The position numbers were made by a program, and so were the translations under genes. From Hoylesella marshii DSM 16973 = JCM 13450 (GTDB lineage Bacteria > Bacteroidota > Bacteroidia > Bacteroidales > Bacteroidaceae), in contig NZ_GL397214.1 of the NCBI RefSeq assembly GCF_000146675.1, positions 192,824-256,823 on the forward strand: 64,000 bases of DNA, in the 5' to 3' direction. The notes beneath the pieces were generated by a model. It was given only the letters and a program-made list of their open reading frames with translations, searched no databases and was not told the origin of the DNA. Shown here piece after piece: positions 35,972 through 44,660 of this stretch (positions within the stretch are counted from its first letter, which is position 1; each line of letters opens with the position of its first letter).

Positions 35972-37990
35972 ATGAACAGCAAACAACTCATGAACCGAGC
36001 AGCCGACAACATCCGCATTCTGGCTGCATCCATGGTAGAAAAAGCCCACTCCGGACACCCGGGCGGTGCAATGGGCGGCGCAGACTTCATCAATGTACTC
36101 TTCTCAGAGTTTTTAGTGTACGACCCCGAGCAGCCCACGTGGGACGGACGCGACCGATTTTACCTCGACCCGGGGCATATGTCGCCCATGCTCTACGCTG
36201 CCTTAGCCCTGCAAGGACGCTTCACCATCGATGAACTCAAGGCATTCCGTCAGTGGAACTCACCCACACCCGGCCATCCCGAGCGTAATGTAGAGCGCGG
36301 CATCGAAAACACTTCCGGCCCCCTTGGCCAAGGGCATGCTTTTGCTGCCGGTGCTGCTGTAGCCGAGAAGTTCCTTGAGGCAAAACTCGGTAATGAGGTG
36401 GTGTGTCATAAAATCTACGCCTACATCTCAGACGGAGGCGTGCAAGAAGAAATATCACAAGGCGTCGGACGTATCGCAGGAAACCTCGGGTTAAACAACC
36501 TCATCATGTTCTACGATTCCAACGACATACAGCTCTCCACCGAATGCGGTGATGTGATGAACGAAGACACAGCCAAGAAGTATGAGGCGTGGGGATGGAA
36601 CGTCATGACCATCGACGGCAACGACCCCGATGCTATCCGCATAGCTCTCCATACGGCACAACAAGAAAATCATCGCCCCACGCTTATCATCGGAAAAACC
36701 GTCATGGGCAAAGGAGCACTCAAAGAAGATGGAACCAGCTATGAGCACAACGTGAAGACCCACGGTGCACCACTCGGTGGCGAAGCCTACCGAAAAACCA
36801 TCGAACACCTCGGCGGCAACCCCGACGATGCTTTCCGCATATTCGACGAAGTGCAAGCACTCTACGATAATCGTCGACAAGAACTGAAACAAATCGTAGC
36901 CGACCGACGTGCCGCAGAGGCTGTATGGAGCAAAGCAAACCCCGAGCTCGCACGGCAAAAAGCACAGTGGTTCGGTGACAAAGCTCCGCAAATAGATTGG
37001 ACAACACTTGTGCAGAAGAAAGACGATGCCACACGAAACGCCTCTGCTGCATGCCTTAGTCTCCTCGCACAGCAAGTGCCCAACATGGTATGTGCATCCG
37101 CCGACCTGTCCAACTCCGATAAAACAGACGGCTTCCTCAAGAAAACTCAGGCCATGAAGCACAACGATTTCAGCGGTGCATTCTTCCAAGCTGGCGTAAG
37201 TGAACTTACTATGGCTTGCATGTGTATCGGCATGTACCTCCATGGAGGTGTCATACCGGCTTGCGGCACCTTCTTCGTCTTCTCTGATTACATGAAGCCT
37301 GCCGTGCGTATGGCTGCACTCATGGAAGTACCCATCAAGTTTATTTGGACTCACGACGCATTCCGTGTAGGAGAAGACGGCCCCACCCACGAACCCGTAG
37401 AACAAGAAGCGCAGATTCGTCTCATGGAGAAACTGAAGAACCATCACGGAGCCGACAGCGTCCGCGTCCTCCGACCGGCCGATGCCGACGAAACTTCCGT
37501 ATGCTGGGAAATGGCCATGGAAAACATGACCACACCCACTGCACTCGTCCTTTCCCGACAGAATGTAACCAGCCTGCCCGCAGGAAATAATTATAAAAAC
37601 GCCCGAAAAGGAGCATACATTGTGGCCGGTTCAGACGAGGCTTTTGATGTCATCCTGCTTGCCAGCGGCTCTGAAGTGTCCACACTTGTTGCCGCAACAG
37701 AACTTCTACACCGTGACGGCATACGTGTACGTATCGTCAGTGTGCCCTCCGAAGGTCTGTTCCGCTTACAGAGCAAAGCCTATCAAGAAAGCATCCTGCC
37801 CGCCGATGCCAAAATATTCGGCCTCACAGCAGGCCTACCCGTTACCCTCGAAGGGCTGATCGGTACGCACGGTCGCGTCTTCGGACTGCCCTCATTTGGC
37901 TACTCGGCACCTTATAAAGTACTCGACGAAAAACTCGGTTTCACGGCCGACAATGTTTACCGACAAGTCAAAGCACTGCTGTCCGAATAA
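35972..37990 (+). CDS. tkt: Transketolase
   Basis: 672-aa thiamine-diphosphate enzyme that moves two-carbon ketol units in the pentose phosphate pathway. Motifs: KAHSGHPGGAMGGAD near residue 24, HMSPMLYA, SGPLGQGHAFAAGAA, the ThDP fold GDG-type stretch SDGGVQEEISQGVGRIAG, and HDAFRVGEDGPTHEPVEQ near 470. I start at ATG 35972; the longer reading runs over the likely -7 box TATCTTTG (35912-35919). It is followed after 77 bases by rpiB, another pentose phosphate enzyme. Confidence 0.96.
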   Translation: MNSKQLMNRAADNIRILAASMVEKAHSGHPGGAMGGADFINVLFSEFLVYDPEQPTWDGRDRFYLDPGHMSPMLYAALALQGRFTIDELKAFRQWNSPTPGHPERNVERGIENTSGPLGQGHAFAAGAAVAEKFLEAKLGNEVVCHKIYAYISDGGVQEEISQGVGRIAGNLGLNNLIMFYDSNDIQLSTECGDVMNEDTAKKYEAWGWNVMTIDGNDPDAIRIALHTAQQENHRPTLIIGKTVMGKGALKEDGTSYEHNVKTHGAPLGGEAYRKTIEHLGGNPDDAFRIFDEVQALYDNRRQELKQIVADRRAAEAVWSKANPELARQKAQWFGDKAPQIDWTTLVQKKDDATRNASAACLSLLAQQVPNMVCASADLSNSDKTDGFLKKTQAMKHNDFSGAFFQAGVSELTMACMCIGMYLHGGVIPACGTFFVFSDYMKPAVRMAALMEVPIKFIWTHDAFRVGEDGPTHEPVEQEAQIRLMEKLKNHHGADSVRVLRPADADETSVCWEMAMENMTTPTALVLSRQNVTSLPAGNNYKNARKGAYIVAGSDEAFDVILLASGSEVSTLVAATELLHRDGIRVRIVSVPSEGLFRLQSKAYQESILPADAKIFGLTAGLPVTLEGLIGTHGRVFGLPSFGYSAPYKVLDEKLGFTADNVYRQVKALLSE

Positions 37991-38067
37991 ACCAAGAGTG
38001 GGGCGGATATATCTCCTGCTGAGCCACGTTCGCCCTTTTACAACAGAATATAAAATAATGACATGAA

Positions 38068-38517
38068 ATGGAAATAGAAACAATAGGACTCGCCAGCGAC
38101 CACGCCGGTTACGAGTTGAAACAGTTTGTAAAACAGTATTGTGATGAGCATGGTTACAGCTACCACGACTACGGATGTCTCAATGAAGATAGCTGCGATT
38201 ATCCTGACTTTGGCCATGCTTTAGCCGACGGTATTGAGCGTGGTGAAGTATTCCCCGGCATCGCTATCTGCGGCAGTGGCGAAGGTATTGCCATGACACT
38301 CAACAAACATCAACACATTCGCGCCGGTTTGGCATGGATTCCGGAGATAGCTCATCTCATTCGGCAACATAACAATGCCAATGTGCTCGTAATGCCCGGC
38401 CGTTTTGTCGACAAGGAAACAGCACGTGCCATCATGGATGCTTTCTTCTCTACCGACTTTGAAGGCGGACGTCATCAACGCCGTGTAGACAAGATTGCCT
38501 GTCGTACTGCTGAGTAA
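38068..38517 (+). CDS. rpiB: Ribose-5-phosphate isomerase B
   Basis: 149-aa RpiB/LacAB-family enzyme that interconverts ribose-5-phosphate and ribulose-5-phosphate. Motifs: GLASDHAGYELKQFVKQY at the N-terminus, DYPDFGHALADGI, ICGSGEGIAMTLNKHQHIRAG with the catalytic cysteine (about residue 71), and RQHNNANVLVMPGRF. Placed after tkt, it is probably in the same transcript. Its product supplies ribulose-5-phosphate, also the substrate of KdsD encoded elsewhere in the window. Confidence 0.95.
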   Translation: MEIETIGLASDHAGYELKQFVKQYCDEHGYSYHDYGCLNEDSCDYPDFGHALADGIERGEVFPGIAICGSGEGIAMTLNKHQHIRAGLAWIPEIAHLIRQHNNANVLVMPGRFVDKETARAIMDAFFSTDFEGGRHQRRVDKIACRTAE

Positions 38518-38652
38518 ACAGATGTTGTCAGCAACAAAAAGTATTCGCTTTCCTCTCTTGCTATGAGAGAAAAAATGCTTTTATCCCTCACTTCGTATCG
38601 GAGTGGGGGATGATTGATTGAATACCCTCATCATCATATCGTTTTGTAAACA

Positions 38653-38723
38653 CATAGCTTTCTGCTCATCAACGCATAGCTTTTACGCTGTCAACACATA
38701 GCTTTCGCAGTGTAGAAGCTATG
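38653..38723. repeat. AGCTATGC-type array, locus 2 (22-bp period)
   Basis: CATAGCTTT starts at 38653, 38675 and 38697, exactly 22 bases apart. A fourth, inverted copy (AAGCTATG, 38716-38723) is centred 19 bases further on, the same final spacing as at 22584. Confidence 0.88.
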
Positions 38724-38953
38724 CTATTTCAATAAGAAATATATGTAATTGTATATCAATAATTTACCTATTGTTTGAAAATCTCTGCTATGATAAAGAT
38801 GAAAACTGTAGAGAGAGTTGAGAGGCGGCACAGAATGATAATAATAGTCCCTTGGTATGAACGAAACGACAGATCACTATAAAAAGGTAGCAAAACGTGC
38901 GGTTGAGTGCGGTAATGATAAGTAGGTATTTGTAAAAACCATAATTTTTAGGT

Positions 38954-38985
38954 ATTGCAAGTATCGTAAAACGCCCGTATCTTTG
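38954..38985 (+). promoter_or_regulatory. Flavodoxin promoter
   Basis: ATTG (38954-38957), 20-base spacer, TATCTTTG (38978-38985), 41 bases before the fldA ATG. Confidence 0.6.
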
Positions 38986-39026
38986 CAATCGTAATATATA
39001 AATAACTACAAAACATCAATTGAAAA

Positions 39027-39521
39027 ATGAAAAAGACAGTTGTCATTTACGGTTCCTCCACAGGAACTTGCCAGAGCATCGCAGAGAAGATTGCTGCTAA
39101 ATTGGGCGTAGAAGCTATCGACGTGGCTAATCTGAATGCAGATGCAGTTAGCGAAGCAGAGAACTTGATTCTCGGTACATCTACATGGGGTGCCGGTGAA
39201 TTGCAGGATGATTGGGTCGATGGCTTAGAGACGCTCAAAGGCTTAGACCTCAACGGTAAGACGGTAGCCCTCTTCGGATGCGGCGATGCCGAGTCTTATG
39301 GCGACACATTCTGCGGAGCTATGGCAGAAATTTACAACGAAATCAAAGATAAAGGCGTTACTTTCGTGGGCGCAGTGCCGACAGATGGCTATACTTTCGA
39401 TGACAGTGAAGCCGTAATAGATGGCAAATTCGTCGGTCTGGCACTCGACGATGTAAACGAAGACGATAAGACCGACGGGCGTATCGACGCTTGGATTGAC
39501 AGCATCAAGGGTAGTCTCTAA
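39027..39521 (+). CDS. fldA: Flavodoxin
   Basis: Long-chain type flavodoxin (164 aa), a small FMN electron carrier. The phosphate-binding loop IYGSSTGTCQSIAEKIA is at the N-terminus. The first flavin loop is TSTWGAGELQDDW near residue 56, and the second is FGCGDAESYGDTFCGA near 90. Highly acidic, as usual. The DUF2023 gene follows closely, a conserved pairing in Bacteroidetes, suggesting that protein serves flavodoxin function or synthesis. Confidence 0.96.
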   Translation: MKKTVVIYGSSTGTCQSIAEKIAAKLGVEAIDVANLNADAVSEAENLILGTSTWGAGELQDDWVDGLETLKGLDLNGKTVALFGCGDAESYGDTFCGAMAEIYNEIKDKGVTFVGAVPTDGYTFDDSEAVIDGKFVGLALDDVNEDDKTDGRIDAWIDSIKGSL

Positions 39522-39559
39522 CCCCTTGATTGCCCCGTTTTGAAACAGAATCGCCAGCT

Positions 39560-39925
39560 ATGCAGCAGTCAGTCATGATGCCGGTTGATATCAAGGTGTT
39601 GGCAAACCACATCTATGAGTATAAGAAAGGCGTGCGCCGAATGGTGTTGTTCACGCTCAATAGCAAGTACGAAGAGTTTGCTATCAATCGTTTGAGAAAT
39701 CAAAATATCGACTATGTTGTGCAGCATGTCGGCAGCAATAAGGTAAACTTATTCTTCGGCAGTAAGTCCTGTTTAGATGCGATTCGTTTAATCGTGACAC
39801 GTCCGCTTAATGAACTGACCCCGGAGGAGGACTTTATCTTAGGTGCGATGTTAGGATATGACATTTGCGCTCAATGTGAAAGATACTATGAACGCAAATG
39901 TAAAAACTGCAAGAATGCAGTATAA
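39560..39925 (+). CDS. DUF2023 protein
   Basis: 121-aa protein from the ATG at 39560; starts at 39530 or 39575-39578 are also possible, and the conserved region begins at VDIKVLANHIYEYKKGVRRMV. The C-terminal half has TRPLNELTPEEDFILGAMLGYDICAQCERY and a four-cysteine cluster (CAQCERYYERKCKNCKN) that could bind a metal or cluster. Fits DUF2023, known for its place next to flavodoxin genes. Mechanism unknown. Confidence 0.85.
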   Translation: MQQSVMMPVDIKVLANHIYEYKKGVRRMVLFTLNSKYEEFAINRLRNQNIDYVVQHVGSNKVNLFFGSKSCLDAIRLIVTRPLNELTPEEDFILGAMLGYDICAQCERYYERKCKNCKNAV

Positions 39926-40030
39926 TAGGAAATCCGCAGTTTGATAAAATAGCGGTTTCCTAACGGATGATAAACTTTTTAGAAATCTTGTTCGCTAAAT
40001 AAAATTCATAATGTTTTTGTATAATATGTG

Positions 40031-40056
40031 AAGGGATGTCGTGAGACATCCCTTTT
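40031..40056 (+). terminator. Terminator of the fldA-DUF2023 unit
   Basis: AAGGGATGTC / GACATCCCTTTT stem with loop GTGA, ending in T's. About 105 bases after the DUF2023 stop. Confidence 0.65.
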
Positions 40057-40185
40057 CATTGTTTATAGTATTGTCTATTAGGAAATAGAGCACAGCAGAA
40101 TTGTAAGAGACAAGTGTGAATTGTCATATCACAATTTATCGAACTCATGCATGTTCAGCATCTACCCATACTCTTGTTTACCTCA

Positions 40186-40369
40186 AATCGGTCATGAAGG
40201 TCTGTACAGATTTTGTTTGATTGTCGTTTAGATGGTTTGTCGTCCTCTTTCTGGCATAGCGGGCTACGTCAAGAGAGGGCGGTAAGCAAGATGTCGACAA
40301 GCGAATAAAAGATGACAGGAAGCCATGTCATTCACATTGAAAGGGTAGATAAGTGGTCTAATGACGATT
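40186..40369 (+). repeat. 185-bp dispersed repeat, copy B
   Basis: 184 bp, from AATCGGTCATGAA to TAATGACGATT. Colinear with copy A over its whole length (shared GTCGTTTAGATGGTTTGT and GCGAATAAAAGATG). It ends 5 bases before the stop codon of the DUF5686 gene. Confidence 0.8.
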
Positions 40370-40374
40370 GGCGG

Positions 40375-42414
40375 TTACCAACGGGAGAACAGTTCGAAGC
40401 CGAATTTGCAGCCAACTCCATCGAATTTTCCGTTCTTATTTGCAATGAATATCCCCATAGAGAATAGGTGGTTTGTAAAGCCATAACCACATTCTATATA
40501 AGGATGGAGACGTTGAACGAAGAGAGTGCTTACGTAGATGCGTTCAATTTCCATGAACTGACCGACGGCGGGCAGGCGGGAAAGGAACATCAAAGGCGAC
40601 TCGTAGGTAAAGTTTGTCCGTACATAGTACTTGGAAGCATTGTACCAATTACTATTGAGAAGCTCGAAACTTCCTGTCCAATCGTCATTCCATCCATTGG
40701 GTATATAGGTTTCACGGAAGTTCGTATAGTCCAGAAAGTACACATTGTCGCCTCTACTTGTATAGAGACCGCTCCCTAGCCGCATGGAGATGGTTCTAAG
40801 ACTTCTTAGCTTATATTTATAGGAGGCATCGCTTTCCCATCGTTCATATTGCCCGTTGGAGTGAAATAGCTTTCCGATACCGCGTTCGTAGTCAAATGTC
40901 AATATCATGCCATTCCAACCCCAAGGACGGTATTGTACCCTGAAGATGGGTGCAAAACTATGGTATGTAGTGGGTTTGCCTGTGGCAATAAATGGTACTT
41001 TGTCTACTGCTGAACGGCGATGATAGACAAATCCTGCTCGCAGGCCTAATTTTTCTGTTATATCATAGTTGTTGGTAATGGATAGATTCATATCCTTGAA
41101 AAAGTCGAGATGCATATTTGCCCAGTTGATAGAATCGCCTTTTTCGTGTCGAATTTGCTCTAATACAGAAGAGTTGGTGATGCGGTTGCCGTTTCCAAAC
41201 TCAACTTCGAGGTATCCGTTGTGCCTTTTGTTATAATCGAATCTGAACGGAACACTGTAATAGAGTACTTTCTGTTTGAATGAATAGCCGGATTTCACAC
41301 GAAGACTGACAGCCGAATTGTCTGTAAAGGAGTAGCTGCTCCTCACGTCGAACTTATAGGTAATGCCCTTGTTGGGGCTATATCCCATGTAAAGAGGGTT
41401 GAGAATGGGAGCAATGCGCAGATACCCGCGATTGTTTTGGCCATAGTTTGTCCGTATTCTCTCGATGAGATTTCGTCCAATCTTTTCCCATATTCGGCTC
41501 TCTCTATAGTTCTTTTTATCATTATTTGTCGTGGAATCTTTCGCAGAAGCCGTTTGAGCATGCTTCTTGTATAGAAGGTTTTCCTCTTCGGTAAGTTCTA
41601 TCGGCCTTAACGAGGCCATCAAACTTTCGTCATGACTATTGTCGATAGAATCGGGAACAGCTGCTTTCAATCCGTAAATAGCAGTCATTTTCGTGCTTAG
41701 TTTGTTGCCGATAAAGCTAAATCGGGCACTTATTGTACATGTGGTGGGCAGTAACGACCGGATACCTTCTTTTCCCATTTGTATCTCAAGGGTAAATCTG
41801 ATCATATCGTATTCGCCCGTCAGTTGTGCGGAGATAATTCTTCCTGTTTCTTCATCCACTACGGCAGAACCATGAACTAACTGTGTGTTATGCAGCTTAG
41901 GTTGAAATCCCACCCTGATTCGACCATTCATCATGGGGGCGATGCGGTATTTGTAATATCGCTTGTTGGCCTTTGAAAAAGGCGAAAGCAGAGAGTTGTT
42001 CACCACCGTCTCGCTGTAGATAGTTGGAGTGAGGTAGGGCAACAGGTTGGGCATTGTGTTCCTGTGGTGCGGGATGGTGTTGATATTCACCTTTCGGTCT
42101 GTCTCGTAGTGACTCAGGTCATGGAGAATGACATGGCTGTAGGTCTCTCCAAAATACTCGCGTCTGCCTTTTGCAATGGCGTAAAGAGAGGGAACGAGCA
42201 ACAATGTGAAGTTTCTCTTGTGTGTGTTGATATGGTATTTCACGTATACATACGACGAACTGTCTCTGATGCTGTCGGTAACGGAAGTCCGATAGCTGAA
42301 CATCTTCTGCAGTATCTCTGCGTTTTTTCGCTGTTTCGACAAAGCTGAAAACGGCAAACTTATCGTTAATAAACTTGCCAGCAACAGTATGTTATAGTAT
42401 CGCAGAAGAAACAT
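40375..42414 (-). CDS. DUF5686 outer-membrane barrel protein
   Basis: About 679-aa secreted protein. I prefer the ATG at 42414 (MFLLRYYNILLLASLLTISLPFSA), which gives a signal peptide; an ATG at 42465 would add 17 residues. The N-terminal half (YKYRIAPMMNGRIRVGFQPK, GSAVVDEETGRIISAQLTGEYDM) matches the periplasmic region of DUF5686 proteins. The second half is strand-rich and ends FGFELFSRW, an aromatic barrel terminus. The carboxypeptidase-regulatory-like domain that often precedes DUF5686 is absent. It lies downstream of the dicarboxylate transporter gene and may be cotranscribed. Confidence 0.8.
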   Translation of the reverse strand: MFLLRYYNILLLASLLTISLPFSALSKQRKNAEILQKMFSYRTSVTDSIRDSSSYVYVKYHINTHKRNFTLLLVPSLYAIAKGRREYFGETYSHVILHDLSHYETDRKVNINTIPHHRNTMPNLLPYLTPTIYSETVVNNSLLSPFSKANKRYYKYRIAPMMNGRIRVGFQPKLHNTQLVHGSAVVDEETGRIISAQLTGEYDMIRFTLEIQMGKEGIRSLLPTTCTISARFSFIGNKLSTKMTAIYGLKAAVPDSIDNSHDESLMASLRPIELTEEENLLYKKHAQTASAKDSTTNNDKKNYRESRIWEKIGRNLIERIRTNYGQNNRGYLRIAPILNPLYMGYSPNKGITYKFDVRSSYSFTDNSAVSLRVKSGYSFKQKVLYYSVPFRFDYNKRHNGYLEVEFGNGNRITNSSVLEQIRHEKGDSINWANMHLDFFKDMNLSITNNYDITEKLGLRAGFVYHRRSAVDKVPFIATGKPTTYHSFAPIFRVQYRPWGWNGMILTFDYERGIGKLFHSNGQYERWESDASYKYKLRSLRTISMRLGSGLYTSRGDNVYFLDYTNFRETYIPNGWNDDWTGSFELLNSNWYNASKYYVRTNFTYESPLMFLSRLPAVGQFMEIERIYVSTLFVQRLHPYIECGYGFTNHLFSMGIFIANKNGKFDGVGCKFGFELFSRW

Positions 42415-42477
42415 CGTGGGAAGAAATACTAAGGCCGATACGGCAGAAAAGAGTCTGCTACGCATCGGCCATTCGTA

Positions 42478-43923
42478 TCAATAGATAATGGATGACAGAA
42501 TATAGGCCACAACTGTTGAGACTGCCACACTTACCAGCCCGGGCATCATGAAACTGTGGTTCAATAAATACTTGCCGATAACGGTTGTTCCGCTTCGGTC
42601 AAAGTTAACCGTTGCTATGTCTGAGGGGTAGTTCGGAATGAAGAAATATCCATAAACGCTGGGAAATACGCCTAATAATACATACCCGGGGATGCCCAGC
42701 GAATATGCCAAAGGTAACATGGCTACCACTACAGCACCCTGCGAATTGATTAAAACGGATACTAAGAAGAAAACCAGAGCGATAGACCATGGGTAGACTT
42801 TCACGATTTCTCCTAACATAGACTGCATCTGGCCAAGATAATTAGAAAAATAAGTGTCTGCCAGCCACGCAATTCCGTAGATAGCAACAACGGCTACCAT
42901 GCCACTCTGCCATACTGCACCGGCCACAGCTTTCTTAGGGCTTGCCTTACAGAAGATAATCATCAATGCCGCTGCACTTATCATCACAATCTGAATTACC
43001 AGATTCATCTTTAGCGGACTGCTCACTTCCTCTGTCACACCTGCCACCAGAATGCCTGCTTTGGCCAACTCTTTAGCCGTAGCGATGCTGCCATCGGGGA
43101 GTGTAATGTCTTTGGCTCCGGCTACAGCTGCTATGTGGTTGTATGCAGGAAGAATGTCTTGGAATACGGCAAACATTACTATCACAAGTAAGGCAACGAA
43201 GAAAATGTAGACGGCTCTTTTAGATTCTTTTGATACCTCCTTATCCAATGTCGTGGCGGTATTACCATAGATATAGGCATATTGTGCGGGATCTTTCAGC
43301 TTCTTTTGAAATGCCTCGTCTTTATCCAAGTCCTTCCCACGTTTGTAAGAGCACATTGAGGCGACAACTAGTCCGCAGATACAGGCTGGAATGCTAATCA
43401 TCAGTACCCCCGGAATGGTAATATTGAAACCGTTTTCGTTGGAGATAGAGACGAAAGCCACCACAGCGGCTGCAATAGGCGAGCAGGTGATACCCACTTG
43501 GGAGGCGACACTGGCCACGGCACAAGGACGTTCAGGGCGGATTCCCTTTTTGAGAGCAATATCACAAACAATAGGCATCAATGTATAAACAACATGTCCC
43601 GTGCCCACCAACACTGTGAGGAAAAACGTGCAGAGCGGTGCCAGAAATGTGATTCGGTCTGGGTGTTTACGCAGAAGTTTCTCCGCTAATTGTATCAACC
43701 AGTCCATACCGCCCGATGCCTGCATAACTCCGGCACACGTGACGGCGGCAATAATAATGTAGATAACATCTGTCGGAGGTGTGCCGGGTTTAAGTCCGAA
43801 ACCGAAAACGAGCAGTGCCAAGCCTATACCGGAGATAGCTCCCAAGGCCAAACTGCCGTACCGTGAACCCACCCATAGCGCCAACAGCACTACGAGAAGT
43901 TCGATAATCATTGTTATTGTCAT
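42478..43923 (-). CDS. dcuB: Anaerobic C4-dicarboxylate transporter
   Basis: 481-aa inner-membrane protein of the DcuA/DcuB family, which exchanges fumarate, succinate, malate and aspartate. Helix-rich throughout, with family segments GFGLKPGTPPTDVIYIIIAAV, FLAPLCTFFLTVLVGTGHVVYT, RPERPCAVASVASQVGITCSP and a C-terminal YPSDIATVNFDRSGTT (each described as a motif region). A loop insert near residues 210-240 and a periplasmic stretch near 270-300 make it a little longer than E. coli DcuB. It fits succinate-producing anaerobic fermentation. A TACTTTTG at 43984-43991 may be its -7 box. Confidence 0.92.
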   Translation of the reverse strand: MTITMIIELLVVLLALWVGSRYGSLALGAISGIGLALLVFGFGLKPGTPPTDVIYIIIAAVTCAGVMQASGGMDWLIQLAEKLLRKHPDRITFLAPLCTFFLTVLVGTGHVVYTLMPIVCDIALKKGIRPERPCAVASVASQVGITCSPIAAAVVAFVSISNENGFNITIPGVLMISIPACICGLVVASMCSYKRGKDLDKDEAFQKKLKDPAQYAYIYGNTATTLDKEVSKESKRAVYIFFVALLVIVMFAVFQDILPAYNHIAAVAGAKDITLPDGSIATAKELAKAGILVAGVTEEVSSPLKMNLVIQIVMISAAALMIIFCKASPKKAVAGAVWQSGMVAVVAIYGIAWLADTYFSNYLGQMQSMLGEIVKVYPWSIALVFFLVSVLINSQGAVVVAMLPLAYSLGIPGYVLLGVFPSVYGYFFIPNYPSDIATVNFDRSGTTVIGKYLLNHSFMMPGLVSVAVSTVVAYILSSIIY

Positions 43924-44173
43924 ATATGTTTAGTTTTGGATGAACAGTAATAGAAGTGTTGCTTTATGTTCGCGATATAGATGCAAAAGTAAGAAAAAAC
44001 ATCGAATCTGCAAGCACTACCGTCCCATAAAAGCGAAAATAATAACAGAATAACACGGTCTTCTTTCTTTTCTGACATGCTTGCTTTCCTGTGCGGAACA
44101 AACGGATAACCACACCTTTATCACTACTGAAAAAGGGAAAAGAGGAAATTAAGATAGAGGGAAGATGGAAAAG

Positions 44174-44246
44174 AGCGGTAAACGAGGCTCGAACTCGCGA
44201 CCCCCAGCTTGGGAAGCTAGTGCTCTACCAACTGAGCTATTACCGC
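44174..44246 (-). tRNA. tRNA-Gly (CCC)
   Basis: 73 bases; cloverleaf with acceptor GCGGTAA/TTACCGC, D arm GCTC/GAGC, anticodon stem CTAGC/GCTGG around loop TTCCCAA (anticodon CCC), T arm around TTCGAGC, and discriminator T, as expected for glycine. No CCA encoded. Confidence 0.95.
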
Positions 44247-44259
44247 CTGTTTGCTTAGG

Positions 44260-44332
44260 AGCCGATACCCGGACTCGAACCGGGGACCTATTCATTACGA
44301 ATGAATTGCTCTACCAACTGAGCCATATCGGC
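44260..44332 (-). tRNA. tRNA-Thr (CGT)
   Basis: 73 bases; acceptor GCCGATA/TATCGGC, anticodon stem ATTCA/TGAAT with loop TTCGTAA (anticodon CGT), T loop TTCGAGT, discriminator T. It lies 13 bases from tRNA-Gly and both are leftward, probably one transcript. A TACCTTTG at 44359-44366 is a likely -7 box. Confidence 0.95.
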
Positions 44333-44660
44333 CGATACTCCCTTAAAAAAAGGTGATGCAAAGGTAATGCTTTTAATTGGAAATACTTCCATCTCCCTCA
44401 AGAAATATCTCGCATTAATAGTAATTAACTATTATGTTATCTCTTAGACCCCAATCGGTCATGAGACCGCTTATCCACCCTTTCAATAGGGATGACATGG
44501 CTTCCTGTCATCTTTTATTTGCTTACCGACATCTTGTCTGCTGTCCTTTCTCGATGTAGCCCGCTACGCCTTCAACAGGGTGGCAGACCATCTGAACGAC
44601 CATCCAACAAAGTCTGTACAAGTTCTCATGACCGATTGCGGTTAAAAGTGAGGGCACCAA
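44333..44660. other. Intergenic region between tRNA-Thr and glucosaminidase gene
   Basis: Holds the presumed -7 box of the tRNA pair and repeat copy C (44453-44637); the rest is A/T-rich with nothing recognised. Confidence 0.65.
44453..44637 (-). repeat. 185-bp dispersed repeat, copy C (best preserved)
   Basis: 185 bp with perfect 13-bp terminal inverted repeats: AATCGGTCATGAG (44453-44465) and CTCATGACCGATT (44625-44637). Its interior is the reverse complement of copies A and B. It ends 23 bases before the stop codon of the glucosaminidase gene. Confidence 0.88.

Larger units (their letters stand above)
38518..39026. other. Intergenic region between rpiB and fldA
   Basis: Holds a stem-rich stretch just after rpiB (CCCTCACTTCGTATCGGAGTG near 38587), the CATAGCTT array (38653-38723), and the fldA promoter. 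Otherwise A/T-rich with no gene seen. Confidence 0.65.
39926..40374. other. Convergent gap between DUF2023 and DUF5686 genes
   Basis: Holds a hairpin right after the DUF2023 stop (arms 39927-39937 and 39952-39961), the terminator at 40031-40056, about 120 bases with nothing recognised, and repeat copy B (40186-40369). Confidence 0.7.

Noticed and set aside
36491..37447. Long minus-strand reading frame (318 aa) opposite tkt
   Set aside because: It lies fully within the conserved transketolase gene, and its translation shows no domain and an odd Cys/Val/His-rich composition.
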